A stretch of DNA of 64,000 bases from Hofstenia miamia (taxonomy: Eukaryota; Xenacoelomorpha; Acoela): NCBI GenBank assembly GCA_004352715.1, contig SCFE01000081.1:62001-126000 (forward strand), read 5' to 3'. The notes under the pieces were generated by a model. That model was not told the DNA's origin. It made no database searches and saw nothing but the letters and a program-made list of their open reading frames with translations. The position numbers and the translations under genes are program-made. This document shows, piece after piece, positions 25,809-33,032 of the stretch (positions within the stretch are counted from its first letter, which is position 1; every line of letters begins with the position of its first letter).

Positions 25809-26231
25809 GTTTTGGTCACGTTTTTGGGACACTCCGTATATTAATATAAATAAATGTCACAATAATAGAAAAAATCTTAAGTTTCTCTAAATATAAGAAA
25901 AAATTGATATTTGGTCTAAACTTTTATGCGAAAATATATACAATTGAGGGCCATTTAAGAATAATTTAAATTTCGTGAGTCTACCCCCCCCCCATTAAAT
26001 GCTAAAAATTTTGTAAAGTGGATGTAGTAAAAATCATATAACTTACAAAACGACTATTATTACTACTTGGTCTTAAAATTACGCTGTTTGTTTTTTAAAA
26101 ATTTCGTTTGAACTTTATACAATTTTTAGAAGTTGAAATCACAAACGAAGGCAAAGCAAAAGTCATCAGAGAGTAAAAGGCCCGTTTTTCAACGAGGTAA
26201 TACTCCTCGTGTTTATGTGGAGTCAGCTTAG
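8278..26231 (+). CDS. ALMS-motif centrosomal/basal-body-type protein, ~19 exons (whole gene span)
   Basis: Multi-exon gene assembled by eye. Exons: 8278-8421, 8474-8539, 8626-9011, 9144-9484, 9643-10296, 10504-10572, 10834-10896, 11490-11615, 11747-11848, 12416-12517, 12809-12901, 13127-13367, 14647-14796, 14988-15234, 15354-15583, 15629-15806, 17618-17795, 22681-22844, 26130-26231. All joins use AG acceptors and GT donors, every phase matches, and the total is 3636 nt (about 1211 residues). Exons 17-18 encode the ALMS motif (KKSDFI, HPLSD, TKDEM, NLPEV blocks), the C-terminal signature of ALMS1, C10orf90 and CEP295, which act at centrosomes and ciliary basal bodies. The rest is Ser/Thr- and charge-rich, low-complexity and probably disordered, as in those proteins. 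Family assignment is firm; orthology within the family is not. The 5' end is uncertain: the frame stays open upstream of the chosen Met, and an out-of-frame ATG lies at 8258, so an earlier coding exon is possible. Confidence 0.85.
8474..8539 (+). CDS. ALMS-type gene exon 2
   Basis: A 22-codon exon, QELPSYKASEISHLWDNIND then SE, bounded by ttttag and GTATTT, phase 0 on both sides. It is open, and bounded by good sites, in the frame that exon 3 needs. Confidence 0.65.
8626..9011 (+). CDS. ALMS-type gene exon 3
   Basis: Acceptor tttag at 8621-8625 and donor GTTAGT at 9012, phase 0 in and 2 out. It encodes a polar segment with a short heptad-like stretch (LEKTISDLQKSVDELLGKS) that could form a coiled coil. 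Confidence 0.8.
9144..9484 (+). CDS. ALMS-type gene exon 4
   Basis: Acceptor tttag at 9139-9143, donor GTAATT at 9485, phase 2 in and 1 out. It contains a charged helix-like block (DIEKRRYISRRVEELLEQMD) followed by a disordered Ser/Asn-rich region. Confidence 0.8.
9643..10296 (+). CDS. ALMS-type gene exon 5 (largest exon)
   Basis: A 654-nt exon, acceptor tttag, donor GTAAGC at 10297, phase 1 to 1. It begins with a charged helix (EEEYRDLAARVGKILKENG) followed by a basic Ser-rich domain. A 13-residue peptide, SKSRDSSLNR plus three residues, occurs twice at 9825-9863 and 9906-9944 with mostly synonymous differences, pointing to selection at the protein level. Confidence 0.85.
10504..10572 (+). 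CDS. ALMS-type gene exon 6
   Basis: 23 codons (core MLRQSKSLFTDRLPLTEFGD) between tttag and GTAAGA, phase 1 to 1. Confidence 0.75.
10834..10896 (+). CDS. ALMS-type gene exon 7
   Basis: 21 codons (core DDGHDSLRTPTTIESSHF) between atttag and GTAAGC, phase 1 to 1. Confidence 0.75.
11490..11615 (+). CDS. ALMS-type gene exon 8, two possible 5' splice sites
   Basis: Acceptor aaattag. The reading frame is open to a weak donor GTTTTT at 11616. An internal consensus donor GTGAGT lies at 11535. Both leave phase 1, so both join exon 9 correctly. They differ by 81 nt, an in-frame block of 27 residues starting GEWTPRRQRVQPPHSQG. The short form would be 11490-11534. Confidence 0.65.
11648..11720. repeat. 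(TA)n microsatellite
   Basis: Near-pure TA dinucleotide tract inside the intron after exon 8. Confidence 0.9.
11747..11848 (+). CDS. ALMS-type gene exon 9
   Basis: 34 codons, with YKNYLEDMKKKSENPPSVSQ near the start, between ctacag and GTAAAA, phase 1 to 1. The intron before it contains a (TA)n tract. Confidence 0.75.
12416..12517 (+). CDS. ALMS-type gene exon 10
   Basis: 34 codons (core SHRTSSDYRHWESRDASLIS) between tttag and GTATGA, phase 1 to 1. Confidence 0.75.
12809..12901 (+). CDS. ALMS-type gene exon 11
   Basis: 31 codons (core YESINELTEDKDCYHQIATS) between tgtttag and GTATTC, phase 1 to 1. Confidence 0.75.
13127..13367 (+). CDS. ALMS-type gene exon 12
   Basis: 80 codons between ttttag and GTATGT, phase 1 in and 2 out. 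Acidic, with core QQSIAEALDESGIDSALSNC. Confidence 0.8.
13754..14009. mobile_element. MITE with 27-bp inverted repeats (Tc1/mariner-like)
   Basis: Left end CAGTCGCGGCCACTAGATTA (13754-13780); right end on the minus strand CAGTCGCATCCACTGGATTA. Flanks are TA on the left and CA on the right, compatible with a decayed TA duplication. The 256-bp body has no ORF. It lies in the intron between exons 12 and 13, and its ends resemble the Tc1-like terminus at 40325. Confidence 0.7.
14647..14796 (+). CDS. ALMS-type gene exon 13
   Basis: 50 codons between ttttag and GTAAAT, phase 2 to 2. Lys-rich helix (SFKKSFLAKKEKTNAMLDSL) then an EANLVNAWKR ending. Confidence 0.8.
14988..15234 (+). CDS. ALMS-type gene exon 14
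   Basis: 82 codons between atattag and GTAAAT, phase 2 in and 0 out. Starts with a strongly charged helix (DEERRDELRRGLLDSSEKLH). Confidence 0.8.
15354..15583 (+). CDS. ALMS-type gene exon 15
   Basis: Acceptor atttag, phase 0. Starts KSDCSACNGQLEESKSFEDD, with a CxxC pair. The donor GTACAC at 15584 is chosen over GTGTAC at 15582 because only the former keeps exon 16 open; the latter would make its first codon TAA. The following intron is only 45 bp. Confidence 0.75.
15629..15806 (+). CDS. ALMS-type gene exon 16
   Basis: Acceptor taattag, donor GTAAGG at 15807, phase 2 in and 0 out. It carries KARLKFNKAFVDYDEFSSMF, then a Ser/Asn-rich tail ending in RGTRPATLQ. Confidence 0.8.
15807..17617 (+). 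other. Intron 16 of the ALMS-type gene, possible piggyBac-type remnant
   Basis: A 1.8-kb intron. At 17115-17132 the minus strand reads TTAACCCTCAACAGTCCG, a TTAA followed by CCCT as in piggyBac termini. From there down to about 16150 the minus strand has acidic coding-like pieces (GDSENDSSSEVETE; an NDDDDDTRDW run) broken by stops. No transposase core was recognised, so the family is tentative. Confidence 0.3.
17618..17795 (+). CDS. ALMS-type gene exon 17: first half of the ALMS motif
   Basis: Acceptor attatag, donor GTAAAT, phase 0 in and 1 out. EAFLLKKSDFIIKSRRRQRE matches the opening of the ALMS motif (an A-x(3)-KKSDFI-SR-x-R pattern in ALMS1), followed by QERR and IRTSHPLS. HPLS plus the first codon of exon 18 gives the family's HPLSD, which confirms this splice join. 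Confidence 0.9.
21041..22444 (-). mobile_element. Intact DD41D mariner-like transposon (Tc1/mariner superfamily)
   Basis: A 1404-bp element with 31-bp terminal inverted repeats that are identical at both ends (21041-21071 and 22414-22444), starting CAGGGTGCGTCAGAAGTAAC. It is flanked by TA, the superfamily target duplication, inside a TATATATA tract. It contains one unbroken transposase gene on the minus strand. It sits in intron 17 of the ALMS-type gene, antisense to it. Perfect termini plus an open frame suggest recent insertion. Confidence 0.93.
21180..22229 (-). CDS. DD41D mariner-like transposase, full length
   Basis: Cuts and rejoins its own element through the terminal repeats using a DDE/D RNase H-fold domain. 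The 349-residue reading starts MAFRLTKEQRVAAVKYYYKS, a helix-turn-helix N-terminus as in other transposases of this lineage. The frame is open 10 codons further to 22259, but MAFR is the family-like start. Catalytic acidic residues are in WWSDEACF, FQHDGAPPHY and RSPDLTPPDFFLWG. Counting from the second Asp to the Asp of TPPD gives 41 intervening residues, hence DD41D (rosa/Visitor-like). No stop or frameshift is seen, so it may be active. Confidence 0.93.
   Translation of the reverse strand: MAFRLTKEQRVAAVKYYYKSNDNSAAASRMLSSEFQIHEVQGRNIKAIIKKFEETGSVNDAPKSGRKRSATSDAKGDELIESLQRSPQKSSRRLSGELSISASSVLRLLHSRNLKPYIPRLLHALHDGDADRRLQFAETFLNLVNDNETVIDNIWWSDEACFKLNGHINRHNCVYWSETNPRVVIEKEGNLPGVTVWAAISSNGLIGPIFFDDTVHGNNYLEMLQTHFWPRVKDNNNCYFQHDGAPPHYALVVRQWLDDNFGGRWLGRRGPIEWPARSPDLTPPDFFLWGVMKDLVYKNKPATIQDLRRSIEEKFASIDLELCQKVCRSVPDRLARCVTFNGEHFENLK
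22681..22844 (+). CDS. ALMS-type gene exon 18: second half of the ALMS motif
   Basis: Acceptor attttttag at 22672-22680, donor GTAAGT at 22845, phase 1 in and 0 out. ITKDEMKERTNRVYQNLPEV followed by KKK matches the most conserved ALMS block (the EKEM-RSKRIYDNLPEV region of ALMS1). The preceding intron is 4.9 kb because it carries a DD41D transposon. Confidence 0.9.
23161..23588 (+). pseudogene. Degenerate DD41D-type transposase, C-terminal half
   Basis: Frameshifted remnant. NSDRYCTVLNEKVLP precedes QQDGTPPGYS (second catalytic Asp region), then WSPRSPDFTVFDFFVG in another frame (third catalytic region), then a clean C-terminal stretch (RTVNELATRIEDEINN...) ending at 23586-23588. The N-terminal DNA-binding half and first catalytic block are absent. 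It is related to, but clearly diverged from, the intact copy at 21041. Confidence 0.75.
23648..23699. repeat. (TA)n microsatellite
   Basis: TA tract just after the degenerate transposase. Confidence 0.9.
25070..25186 (+). CDS. ALMS-type gene terminal exon, version A (alternative or cassette)
   Basis: Acceptor ctttacag and a phase-0 frame starting KFTTPGCNRKKFEMKRPNSS, ending TAA at 25184-25186. It also joins exon 18 in phase (FKAKFTTPG). A phase-0 GTGTAT at 25178 could instead splice it to the exon at 26130. It lies between inverted mariner-type termini at 23107 and 25836, so it may be an exonised element segment. Confidence 0.45.
   Translation, partial: KFTTPGCNRKKFEMKRPNSSGPFLQFMFNDPVFFSNVY
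25770..25805. repeat. (TA)n microsatellite
   Basis: TA tract between the right-hand motif array and the right terminus of the composite element. Confidence 0.9.
26130..26231 (+). CDS. ALMS-type gene terminal exon, version B
   Basis: Acceptor atttttag and a phase-0 frame of 33 codons starting KLKSQTKAKQKSSESKRP, ending TAG at 26229-26231. Joined to exon 18 it gives FKAKLKSQ, which resembles the FKKQLL ending of ALMS1 motifs. It competes with the exon at 25070. Confidence 0.6.
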   Translation, partial: KLKSQTKAKQKSSESKRPVFQRGNTPRVYVESA

Positions 26232-26666
26232 ATCAATTTTCCAATTTTGTAAATTTTGTAAATAACTACATACACTTAGTGTTAGTTGTAATATATTTTG
26301 ATATCAATTTTAACCATTTGTTTCTAAGACTTTAAAAGAATTCCATGTTTTACTGCCACTATTTGTGATACATCTGTAAGTTTTACATTTTAGGAATCTT
26401 TAATAACATTTTCTTACAAAGTAGTTGTAACATATGCAGGCACGGTCCTAGAAAATTTCGAACCGGTGTGGTTCAAATATTTTTCCTAAAATATAACATA
26501 ATTATATATTTGTAACTTGTAACTTATACAAAATTCAAACATATTTTGTAAAGCTATATTAACACAGCGAATTGGATTCACTATTGAATTAAAATGCCAC
26601 TAATTTAGCTTCAAAATAATATATATATATATATATACTTCAAAATAATATATATATATATATATA
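26232..26666. other. 3' flank of the ALMS-type gene, running into a (TA)n tract at the gap
   Basis: AT-rich. The end holds a duplicated unit, TTCAAAATAATA plus (TA)n, twice (about 26609-26666), immediately before the gap. Confidence 0.5.
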
Positions 26667-27666
26667 NNNNNNNNNNNNNNNNNNNNNNNNNNNNNNNNNN
26701 NNNNNNNNNNNNNNNNNNNNNNNNNNNNNNNNNNNNNNNNNNNNNNNNNNNNNNNNNNNNNNNNNNNNNNNNNNNNNNNNNNNNNNNNNNNNNNNNNNNN
26801 NNNNNNNNNNNNNNNNNNNNNNNNNNNNNNNNNNNNNNNNNNNNNNNNNNNNNNNNNNNNNNNNNNNNNNNNNNNNNNNNNNNNNNNNNNNNNNNNNNNN
26901 NNNNNNNNNNNNNNNNNNNNNNNNNNNNNNNNNNNNNNNNNNNNNNNNNNNNNNNNNNNNNNNNNNNNNNNNNNNNNNNNNNNNNNNNNNNNNNNNNNNN
27001 NNNNNNNNNNNNNNNNNNNNNNNNNNNNNNNNNNNNNNNNNNNNNNNNNNNNNNNNNNNNNNNNNNNNNNNNNNNNNNNNNNNNNNNNNNNNNNNNNNNN
27101 NNNNNNNNNNNNNNNNNNNNNNNNNNNNNNNNNNNNNNNNNNNNNNNNNNNNNNNNNNNNNNNNNNNNNNNNNNNNNNNNNNNNNNNNNNNNNNNNNNNN
27201 NNNNNNNNNNNNNNNNNNNNNNNNNNNNNNNNNNNNNNNNNNNNNNNNNNNNNNNNNNNNNNNNNNNNNNNNNNNNNNNNNNNNNNNNNNNNNNNNNNNN
27301 NNNNNNNNNNNNNNNNNNNNNNNNNNNNNNNNNNNNNNNNNNNNNNNNNNNNNNNNNNNNNNNNNNNNNNNNNNNNNNNNNNNNNNNNNNNNNNNNNNNN
27401 NNNNNNNNNNNNNNNNNNNNNNNNNNNNNNNNNNNNNNNNNNNNNNNNNNNNNNNNNNNNNNNNNNNNNNNNNNNNNNNNNNNNNNNNNNNNNNNNNNNN
27501 NNNNNNNNNNNNNNNNNNNNNNNNNNNNNNNNNNNNNNNNNNNNNNNNNNNNNNNNNNNNNNNNNNNNNNNNNNNNNNNNNNNNNNNNNNNNNNNNNNNN
27601 NNNNNNNNNNNNNNNNNNNNNNNNNNNNNNNNNNNNNNNNNNNNNNNNNNNNNNNNNNNNNNNNNN
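26667..27666. other. Assembly gap (1000 n)
   Basis: Exactly 1000 undetermined bases following a (TA)n tract; length is probably a placeholder. Confidence 0.99.
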
Positions 27667-28833
27667 TCATCATAACTAAAACCTGAACTCATTCAAAAAT
27701 CCACTTGAAAATATCATAAAAATTAAGTTTTTTTAAATATCAATTTTCTTACCAATCACAAAAATTATTTTTTAGATTAAAATTATGGTAAAATAAATGT
27801 TTTTTATCTTAAAAACGCGGAATTAGAAAAAAACTTGATTAAACTTGGAATTTCATTTAAAAAACTACTTGAACTCAAACTTGAAACATAAAAACTTAAA
27901 CTGAGTCTGATTAACTTAAACTTGAATAAAAAACTATATTACGTGACACATCAGTCATAAGAAAATAGAGGAGCATCTTCCAAATCTGGAATTCTTATAT
28001 TTATGTGCAATTATATAAATGCATCAGTGTAATATTTGTTGAAAATGAAAAATGTAAAAATATTGTTTTATATTTAGTGTGTTCCACCCTGCACATAATG
28101 CTACATGCTGCCACTGAACTCTATTAACTTTAATTGGAAATTAATAGCCGTCTGTTATTCATATCTGATCTTTATTACTTCATTTTGTTGATTCATACTG
28201 ATTAGCATATAAATACATTTTCATGATTTTGAGGAACCAGGAATAAACACATATATTTGTAATACAAAATACTTATAGTAAAAATGCATACAAACTGAAA
28301 TTATTGTTATGGTTAATTCCTCTGCTTCCTTGACTACCATCAGTCACTGACATACATGGTTTTCATGTGTAGTAGAAATATATCTTAAATATAACTCCAT
28401 TATTTTGCTTCAATTTTACAATTAGCTTACATAGTTGATGTTTCCAAGCCACCAATAAGTCCAAATGTTTGTACTTGCTAGTCATAATAGGGCTTTAATG
28501 GAAGTTGGAGATACTGCATTAAAATTTGAAAATTTGTTTACTACTGCAATTGCAACCAAACCTACAATTTAAAAACTATGGTAATTTGACAAAACAAATG
28601 CATTGGCAATTAAATATAGAAATGAATTTTGTTACAAACAGTATTAAAAGGACACATTCTGTTTCTTTCAAATTTAGTATTTTATGTTTAGAAATTAAAT
28701 TGTAATGCTTATTAGCATGATTGTAATTCATGACATTTTATTTCAAACTTAATTTAATTAAATTTGACCATTTAACTATTATTAATTTAATTACAATTGA
28801 ATCTTTAATGCGGATTCTAATTGTCTTTTTGTA
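27667..28833 (+). repeat. Empty-site copy of 939-4045 between two gaps
   Basis: A 1167-bp island bounded on both sides by 1000-n gaps. It matches 939-4045 without the 1941-bp insertion. It could be a true duplication or an alternative haplotype contig placed here by scaffolding. The second is more likely given the low divergence and the gap boundaries. Confidence 0.85.
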
Positions 28834-29833
28834 NNNNNNNNNNNNNNNNNNNNNNNNNNNNNNNNNNNNNNNNNNNNNNNNNNNNNNNNNNNNNNNNNNN
28901 NNNNNNNNNNNNNNNNNNNNNNNNNNNNNNNNNNNNNNNNNNNNNNNNNNNNNNNNNNNNNNNNNNNNNNNNNNNNNNNNNNNNNNNNNNNNNNNNNNNN
29001 NNNNNNNNNNNNNNNNNNNNNNNNNNNNNNNNNNNNNNNNNNNNNNNNNNNNNNNNNNNNNNNNNNNNNNNNNNNNNNNNNNNNNNNNNNNNNNNNNNNN
29101 NNNNNNNNNNNNNNNNNNNNNNNNNNNNNNNNNNNNNNNNNNNNNNNNNNNNNNNNNNNNNNNNNNNNNNNNNNNNNNNNNNNNNNNNNNNNNNNNNNNN
29201 NNNNNNNNNNNNNNNNNNNNNNNNNNNNNNNNNNNNNNNNNNNNNNNNNNNNNNNNNNNNNNNNNNNNNNNNNNNNNNNNNNNNNNNNNNNNNNNNNNNN
29301 NNNNNNNNNNNNNNNNNNNNNNNNNNNNNNNNNNNNNNNNNNNNNNNNNNNNNNNNNNNNNNNNNNNNNNNNNNNNNNNNNNNNNNNNNNNNNNNNNNNN
29401 NNNNNNNNNNNNNNNNNNNNNNNNNNNNNNNNNNNNNNNNNNNNNNNNNNNNNNNNNNNNNNNNNNNNNNNNNNNNNNNNNNNNNNNNNNNNNNNNNNNN
29501 NNNNNNNNNNNNNNNNNNNNNNNNNNNNNNNNNNNNNNNNNNNNNNNNNNNNNNNNNNNNNNNNNNNNNNNNNNNNNNNNNNNNNNNNNNNNNNNNNNNN
29601 NNNNNNNNNNNNNNNNNNNNNNNNNNNNNNNNNNNNNNNNNNNNNNNNNNNNNNNNNNNNNNNNNNNNNNNNNNNNNNNNNNNNNNNNNNNNNNNNNNNN
29701 NNNNNNNNNNNNNNNNNNNNNNNNNNNNNNNNNNNNNNNNNNNNNNNNNNNNNNNNNNNNNNNNNNNNNNNNNNNNNNNNNNNNNNNNNNNNNNNNNNNN
29801 NNNNNNNNNNNNNNNNNNNNNNNNNNNNNNNNN
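28834..29833. other. Assembly gap (1000 n)
   Basis: Exactly 1000 undetermined bases; probably a placeholder length. Confidence 0.99.
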
Positions 29834-30299
29834 ACTCACTTGTGATCAAACGGTGAGTAATAGCAGAACAAATGTTTAAAACTACTGCGATGTCTGAAAT
29901 TCAAATTACGCAAACAAAATGGATTCCTCGTACGAGCAACCAATCAAAATACAAAGAATATTCAATCACTAATTGTACATTGCTTAACGTTGCTATATTA
30001 CTAAATCAACACATAATATCAATTTACAAATTAGGGATGCAAATATACTACAATATCATAATTAAATATAATGATCAATCTTTAAAAAATCATTTCCAGT
30101 GCCTAGAAAATATGTTACAACAGAAAATTATCTTTTAGAAATCCAGAAAGGGCGACAATTATTCTTGTTTCATTCCCCGGCAAATGCTTTAGCAGGGAAA
30201 TTCTGCTCAAATAAATATTCGGTCAGGGTTACGCATCTTGGAACAGAATTACAATTAATTAATTTCAAATAGAACTGTTAGTCACTTGAGGTTGTGGCT
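29834..30299. other. No feature recognised
   Basis: AT-rich. An 88-codon open stretch at 29872-30138 has no recognisable domain and is probably chance. Confidence 0.3.
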
Positions 30300-31309
30300 G
30301 GCTCCAGCTAATTGGTGATCAACTTTAAGTCTGGAAATTGCATGGTGTCGTTTAGTTCTATGAATGTAGAGGATCATGCTTCGTAACAAGGAGATGCATA
30401 TCAGCAGATTCAATGCTATACCTCAAACGGATACTACCTCAACTCGCTCTTGTTGATGTGAAATCACTCTCCTTTTATTGGAAGAGCAGTAAGCCATAAA
30501 GAGCAACCTTTGCGTGATATTGTTTGAATGGCTTTCTGTTGATCTGCATTCAGTTCTTTTAACAGCTGTTGATATCTGGATTAGATATTATCATGTTTTT
30601 CTTTGAGACAAATCTTCACTAGGCTGTTCTGTTAGCTGTAGTGGTCAATGATATATTGTCGGATTGCGACAGAATTAGGCTCTTCAGATGTTGCGTAACT
30701 TTGGTAGAAAAATCATAATCTTCGCACTATGTAAGAATTCAGTCTCTAATCCCAAGGTCACCAAATTTGGTCGTCGTCGCAAAAATTGAGTCAGATTAAA
30801 GTCTGATGTTATCCTCAAGACCTGTAAAAGTGACTGAATAAATCTTTAACTCTGTGTGCATACGACCATTTGAATTGGATGTTCTTTGAAAAACACGAAT
30901 AAAACGCATCTGGTTGAGTCTGCAATTTCTGAGGCTATAGTGGTTAAGTTTGACCATTTTTCTACTTTGGTTTTCAGTTGTTCCGAAGAGTATAAATCAG
31001 CACCTAGGAAGCCGCTCCATCTGAGTGAAAAAGTTCGCCTTCTCTGCTGAAGTATTTGTTAGCCTTGCCAAGGTGTTCCGGCTTAACAAGAAAGATGGTT
31101 TTTGAATTTCGGTCCGCGTTTCTTAAGCATCTTCCACCATGATAGGACATCCCGCATCTTCCCCCAGCCGCACCGTCATCCGCATAGAATATGCGTTGTA
31201 CTGATGGGTCAGTGTTGTAATAATCCATTGGAAGTTTCGCAATGCTGTATATGGCCATTGCTGCAACATCACCTTGAGTGGTACCTTCCTTTGAGAAAAT
31301 CGCTTTGTC
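30300..31309 (-). mobile_element. Degenerate retroelement with reverse transcriptase (YADD)
   Basis: Minus-strand remnant. At 31007-31309 the frame reads SKEGTTQGDVAAMAIYSIAK, then IFYADDGAAGG with the catalytic YADD at 31175-31186, then KTIFLVKPEHLGKA, matching the reverse-transcriptase block of a non-LTR-type element common in cnidarians, sponges and other invertebrates. Further downstream, near 30440-30570, LNADQQKAIQTISRKGCSLW followed by LTALPIKGE matches the C-terminal WLTALP segment of the same proteins. The stretch between is broken by frameshifts and stops, so it is not functional. Confidence 0.65.
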
Positions 31310-32010
31310 TTAGATTCTTATTCTACTGTTGATTTTTGCATTAACATGGCAAATAGAATGTCTCAACAAAATGTATATTTGGCTACTGGTTTTTTAACTA
31401 TAGAGAGCAATAATGTACTTTTTTATTTAAGCTTTATGGAACGTATTTTCAATAAATGCAAAAATCGTGATAAGCTTGTAATTCCCTTATGTGATGGCAT
31501 AGTTGTTGATTTCTCTGTTAATACTATAAAATTTTACGATTCATTTGTAAATATGAAATTTTTTTCTTTAAAAAACTTTATTTAAATTATTTTATCACCA
31601 AAAACCTTTAAAATGTCTCCACCTTCTATTATTGTATATACTGAAAAGCAAATTGCAGATTGACTGACTAGATTTATTTAGACATATTTTTTTTGACTAA
31701 CAATGCGAATTATGAGTGTAGAATTATTAATAAAACTTAAATTGATTGTAGACGTTTTGCTATTGAATTTAACATGAAACCCACTACATGCATTTCAAGT
31801 TTAAATGTTTAGAGTAAATGCGGGATTGTGACTAATTTGGTGATACAAAACAATAGAAGAGTTGAACACTGTGTGATGCATACAATCATGTAAACAATGC
31901 CTATAAATCAAATAAAATTGAACAACGATGTGTACTTCAAGAAAAGCAGTGAAATTCGGAAAACCCATATAAATGTAGGCAGCCATATAAAGTCATAAAA
32001 ACAAGTAATA
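31310..32010. other. No feature recognised
   Basis: AT-rich; a 79-codon open stretch at 31346-31585 has no recognisable features. Confidence 0.3.
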
Positions 32011-32190
32011 GTGAAAAAGCATGGAAAATTTGATAAAGGATGTATCAGTCTACAAACATATACAACCCTGAAAAATTGTGTGTGAGTTGATAAAGGTGTA
32101 TCAGTCTACAAATGTGTACAAAAAGTGAAAAATGTGCAAGTCAATAAAAGATGAATCAGTCAGCAAATGTATATAACCTGAAAAATTCAT
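32011..32190. repeat. Minisatellite, about 3.4 copies of a 53-59-bp unit
   Basis: Units start at about 32011, 32070, 32127 and 32180. Each contains GAAAAAT, a GATAAAGG-like block, (T/A)ATCAGTC and ACAAA...TGTATA. Units are diverged by small indels and substitutions. Confidence 0.7.
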
Positions 32191-32958
32191 ATAAACCAAA
32201 AAGAATTGTAAAGAAAAGATTGCCATGTAAAATCTAATATATAATAATTTTGTATATTGAAACCAAGTGTGTATATACATTTTATTAATATTATTGGATG
32301 CATAAATTTAAGGAAGCGAATTTGCACTTTTATACATAAACCATGTTTTACTCTTTCCAAAAATGTAGGTTGCTTTTATTGTGTGTTATGCCTTTAAGTA
32401 TAGCAAATATTTTCCCTGTTTTGTGAAAAATGAATTAAACACATGGAATGTTTTACAATGAAATATCAATGTATTTGAAAAACAATGTGTAGACATTTGC
32501 ATGTAATGATGGAAATTATTTGCAGTGTGTTATTATAAAACACGTCGGTGTAAGCCATGTGAATAACATGCTGTATAGTAACCAAAATCATGTATCGTCA
32601 CTATAGCAAAACACACCGTGAATGTACACTAAATTGAGTCATCATGATATGTATATGTTGGCCCTAACATGAATCATCATAAAAACCCATTAGTTGTGCT
32701 GACAGGAATATTAATCACTAATTAAAACCCATTAGCGCCTGCCAAAAAACCATTACCAGCAATGTCAAGTAGATGACTCACTAATTAAACCACCCTCTGA
32801 TATTGGTGAATCAGCTAAGTGTTACGAAAACTTCAGGGTGTCCCAATGAGACTAAGCCTTGCTTTGTAACACTACTTATTTATTTCCCTGCATATTTGTT
32901 ACTGATGATGATTTTCAGAATTGAAACTGGTCTATATTTTTCATAGCATTTAAAAATG

Positions 32959-32984
32959 AATATATATATATATATATATATATA
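32959..32984. repeat. (TA)n microsatellite
   Basis: Pure TA tract. Confidence 0.9.
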
Positions 32985-33032
32985 GATGAATTTTTCAACA
33001 CTACTAATACTTCAAAAATTCTTGAGTTTATA

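Larger units (their letters stand above)
23107..25836 (+). mobile_element. Composite mariner-type element with ~30-bp inverted termini
   Basis: The left terminus starts CAGGGTGTCCCAAAAACGTG at 23107. The right terminus, ending at 25836, reads CGGAGTGTCCCAAAAACGTG on the minus strand. Both are flanked by TA. Just inside the left end is a truncated transposase. ATATCTC(G/C)C-x-(A/C)-TTTGTT-like motifs lie at about 23699 and 23930 on plus, and at about 25673-25770 on minus. The 2.7-kb span is long for one element with only half a transposase, so it may be two nested copies. Confidence 0.55.
22845..26129 (+). other. Last intron of the ALMS-type gene
   Basis: Contains the degenerate DD41D-related element, repeated ATATCTC-type motifs at both ends of that element, (TA)n tracts, and the alternative terminal exon. 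Between about 23960 and 25060 I see only AT-rich sequence. Confidence 0.5.

Noticed and set aside
26600-27692. Long open frames spanning the n runs
   Set aside because: They consist of undetermined bases and are artefacts of the gaps.
32834-32860. Lone CAGGGTGTCCCAATGAGACT, like a mariner-type terminus
   Set aside because: No partner terminus or transposase found around it.
32870-32960. Possible Penelope-like element tail (TGATGATGATTTTCAGAATTG and following)
   Set aside because: Only a short resemblance in a low-complexity context; no reverse transcriptase nearby on the expected strand.
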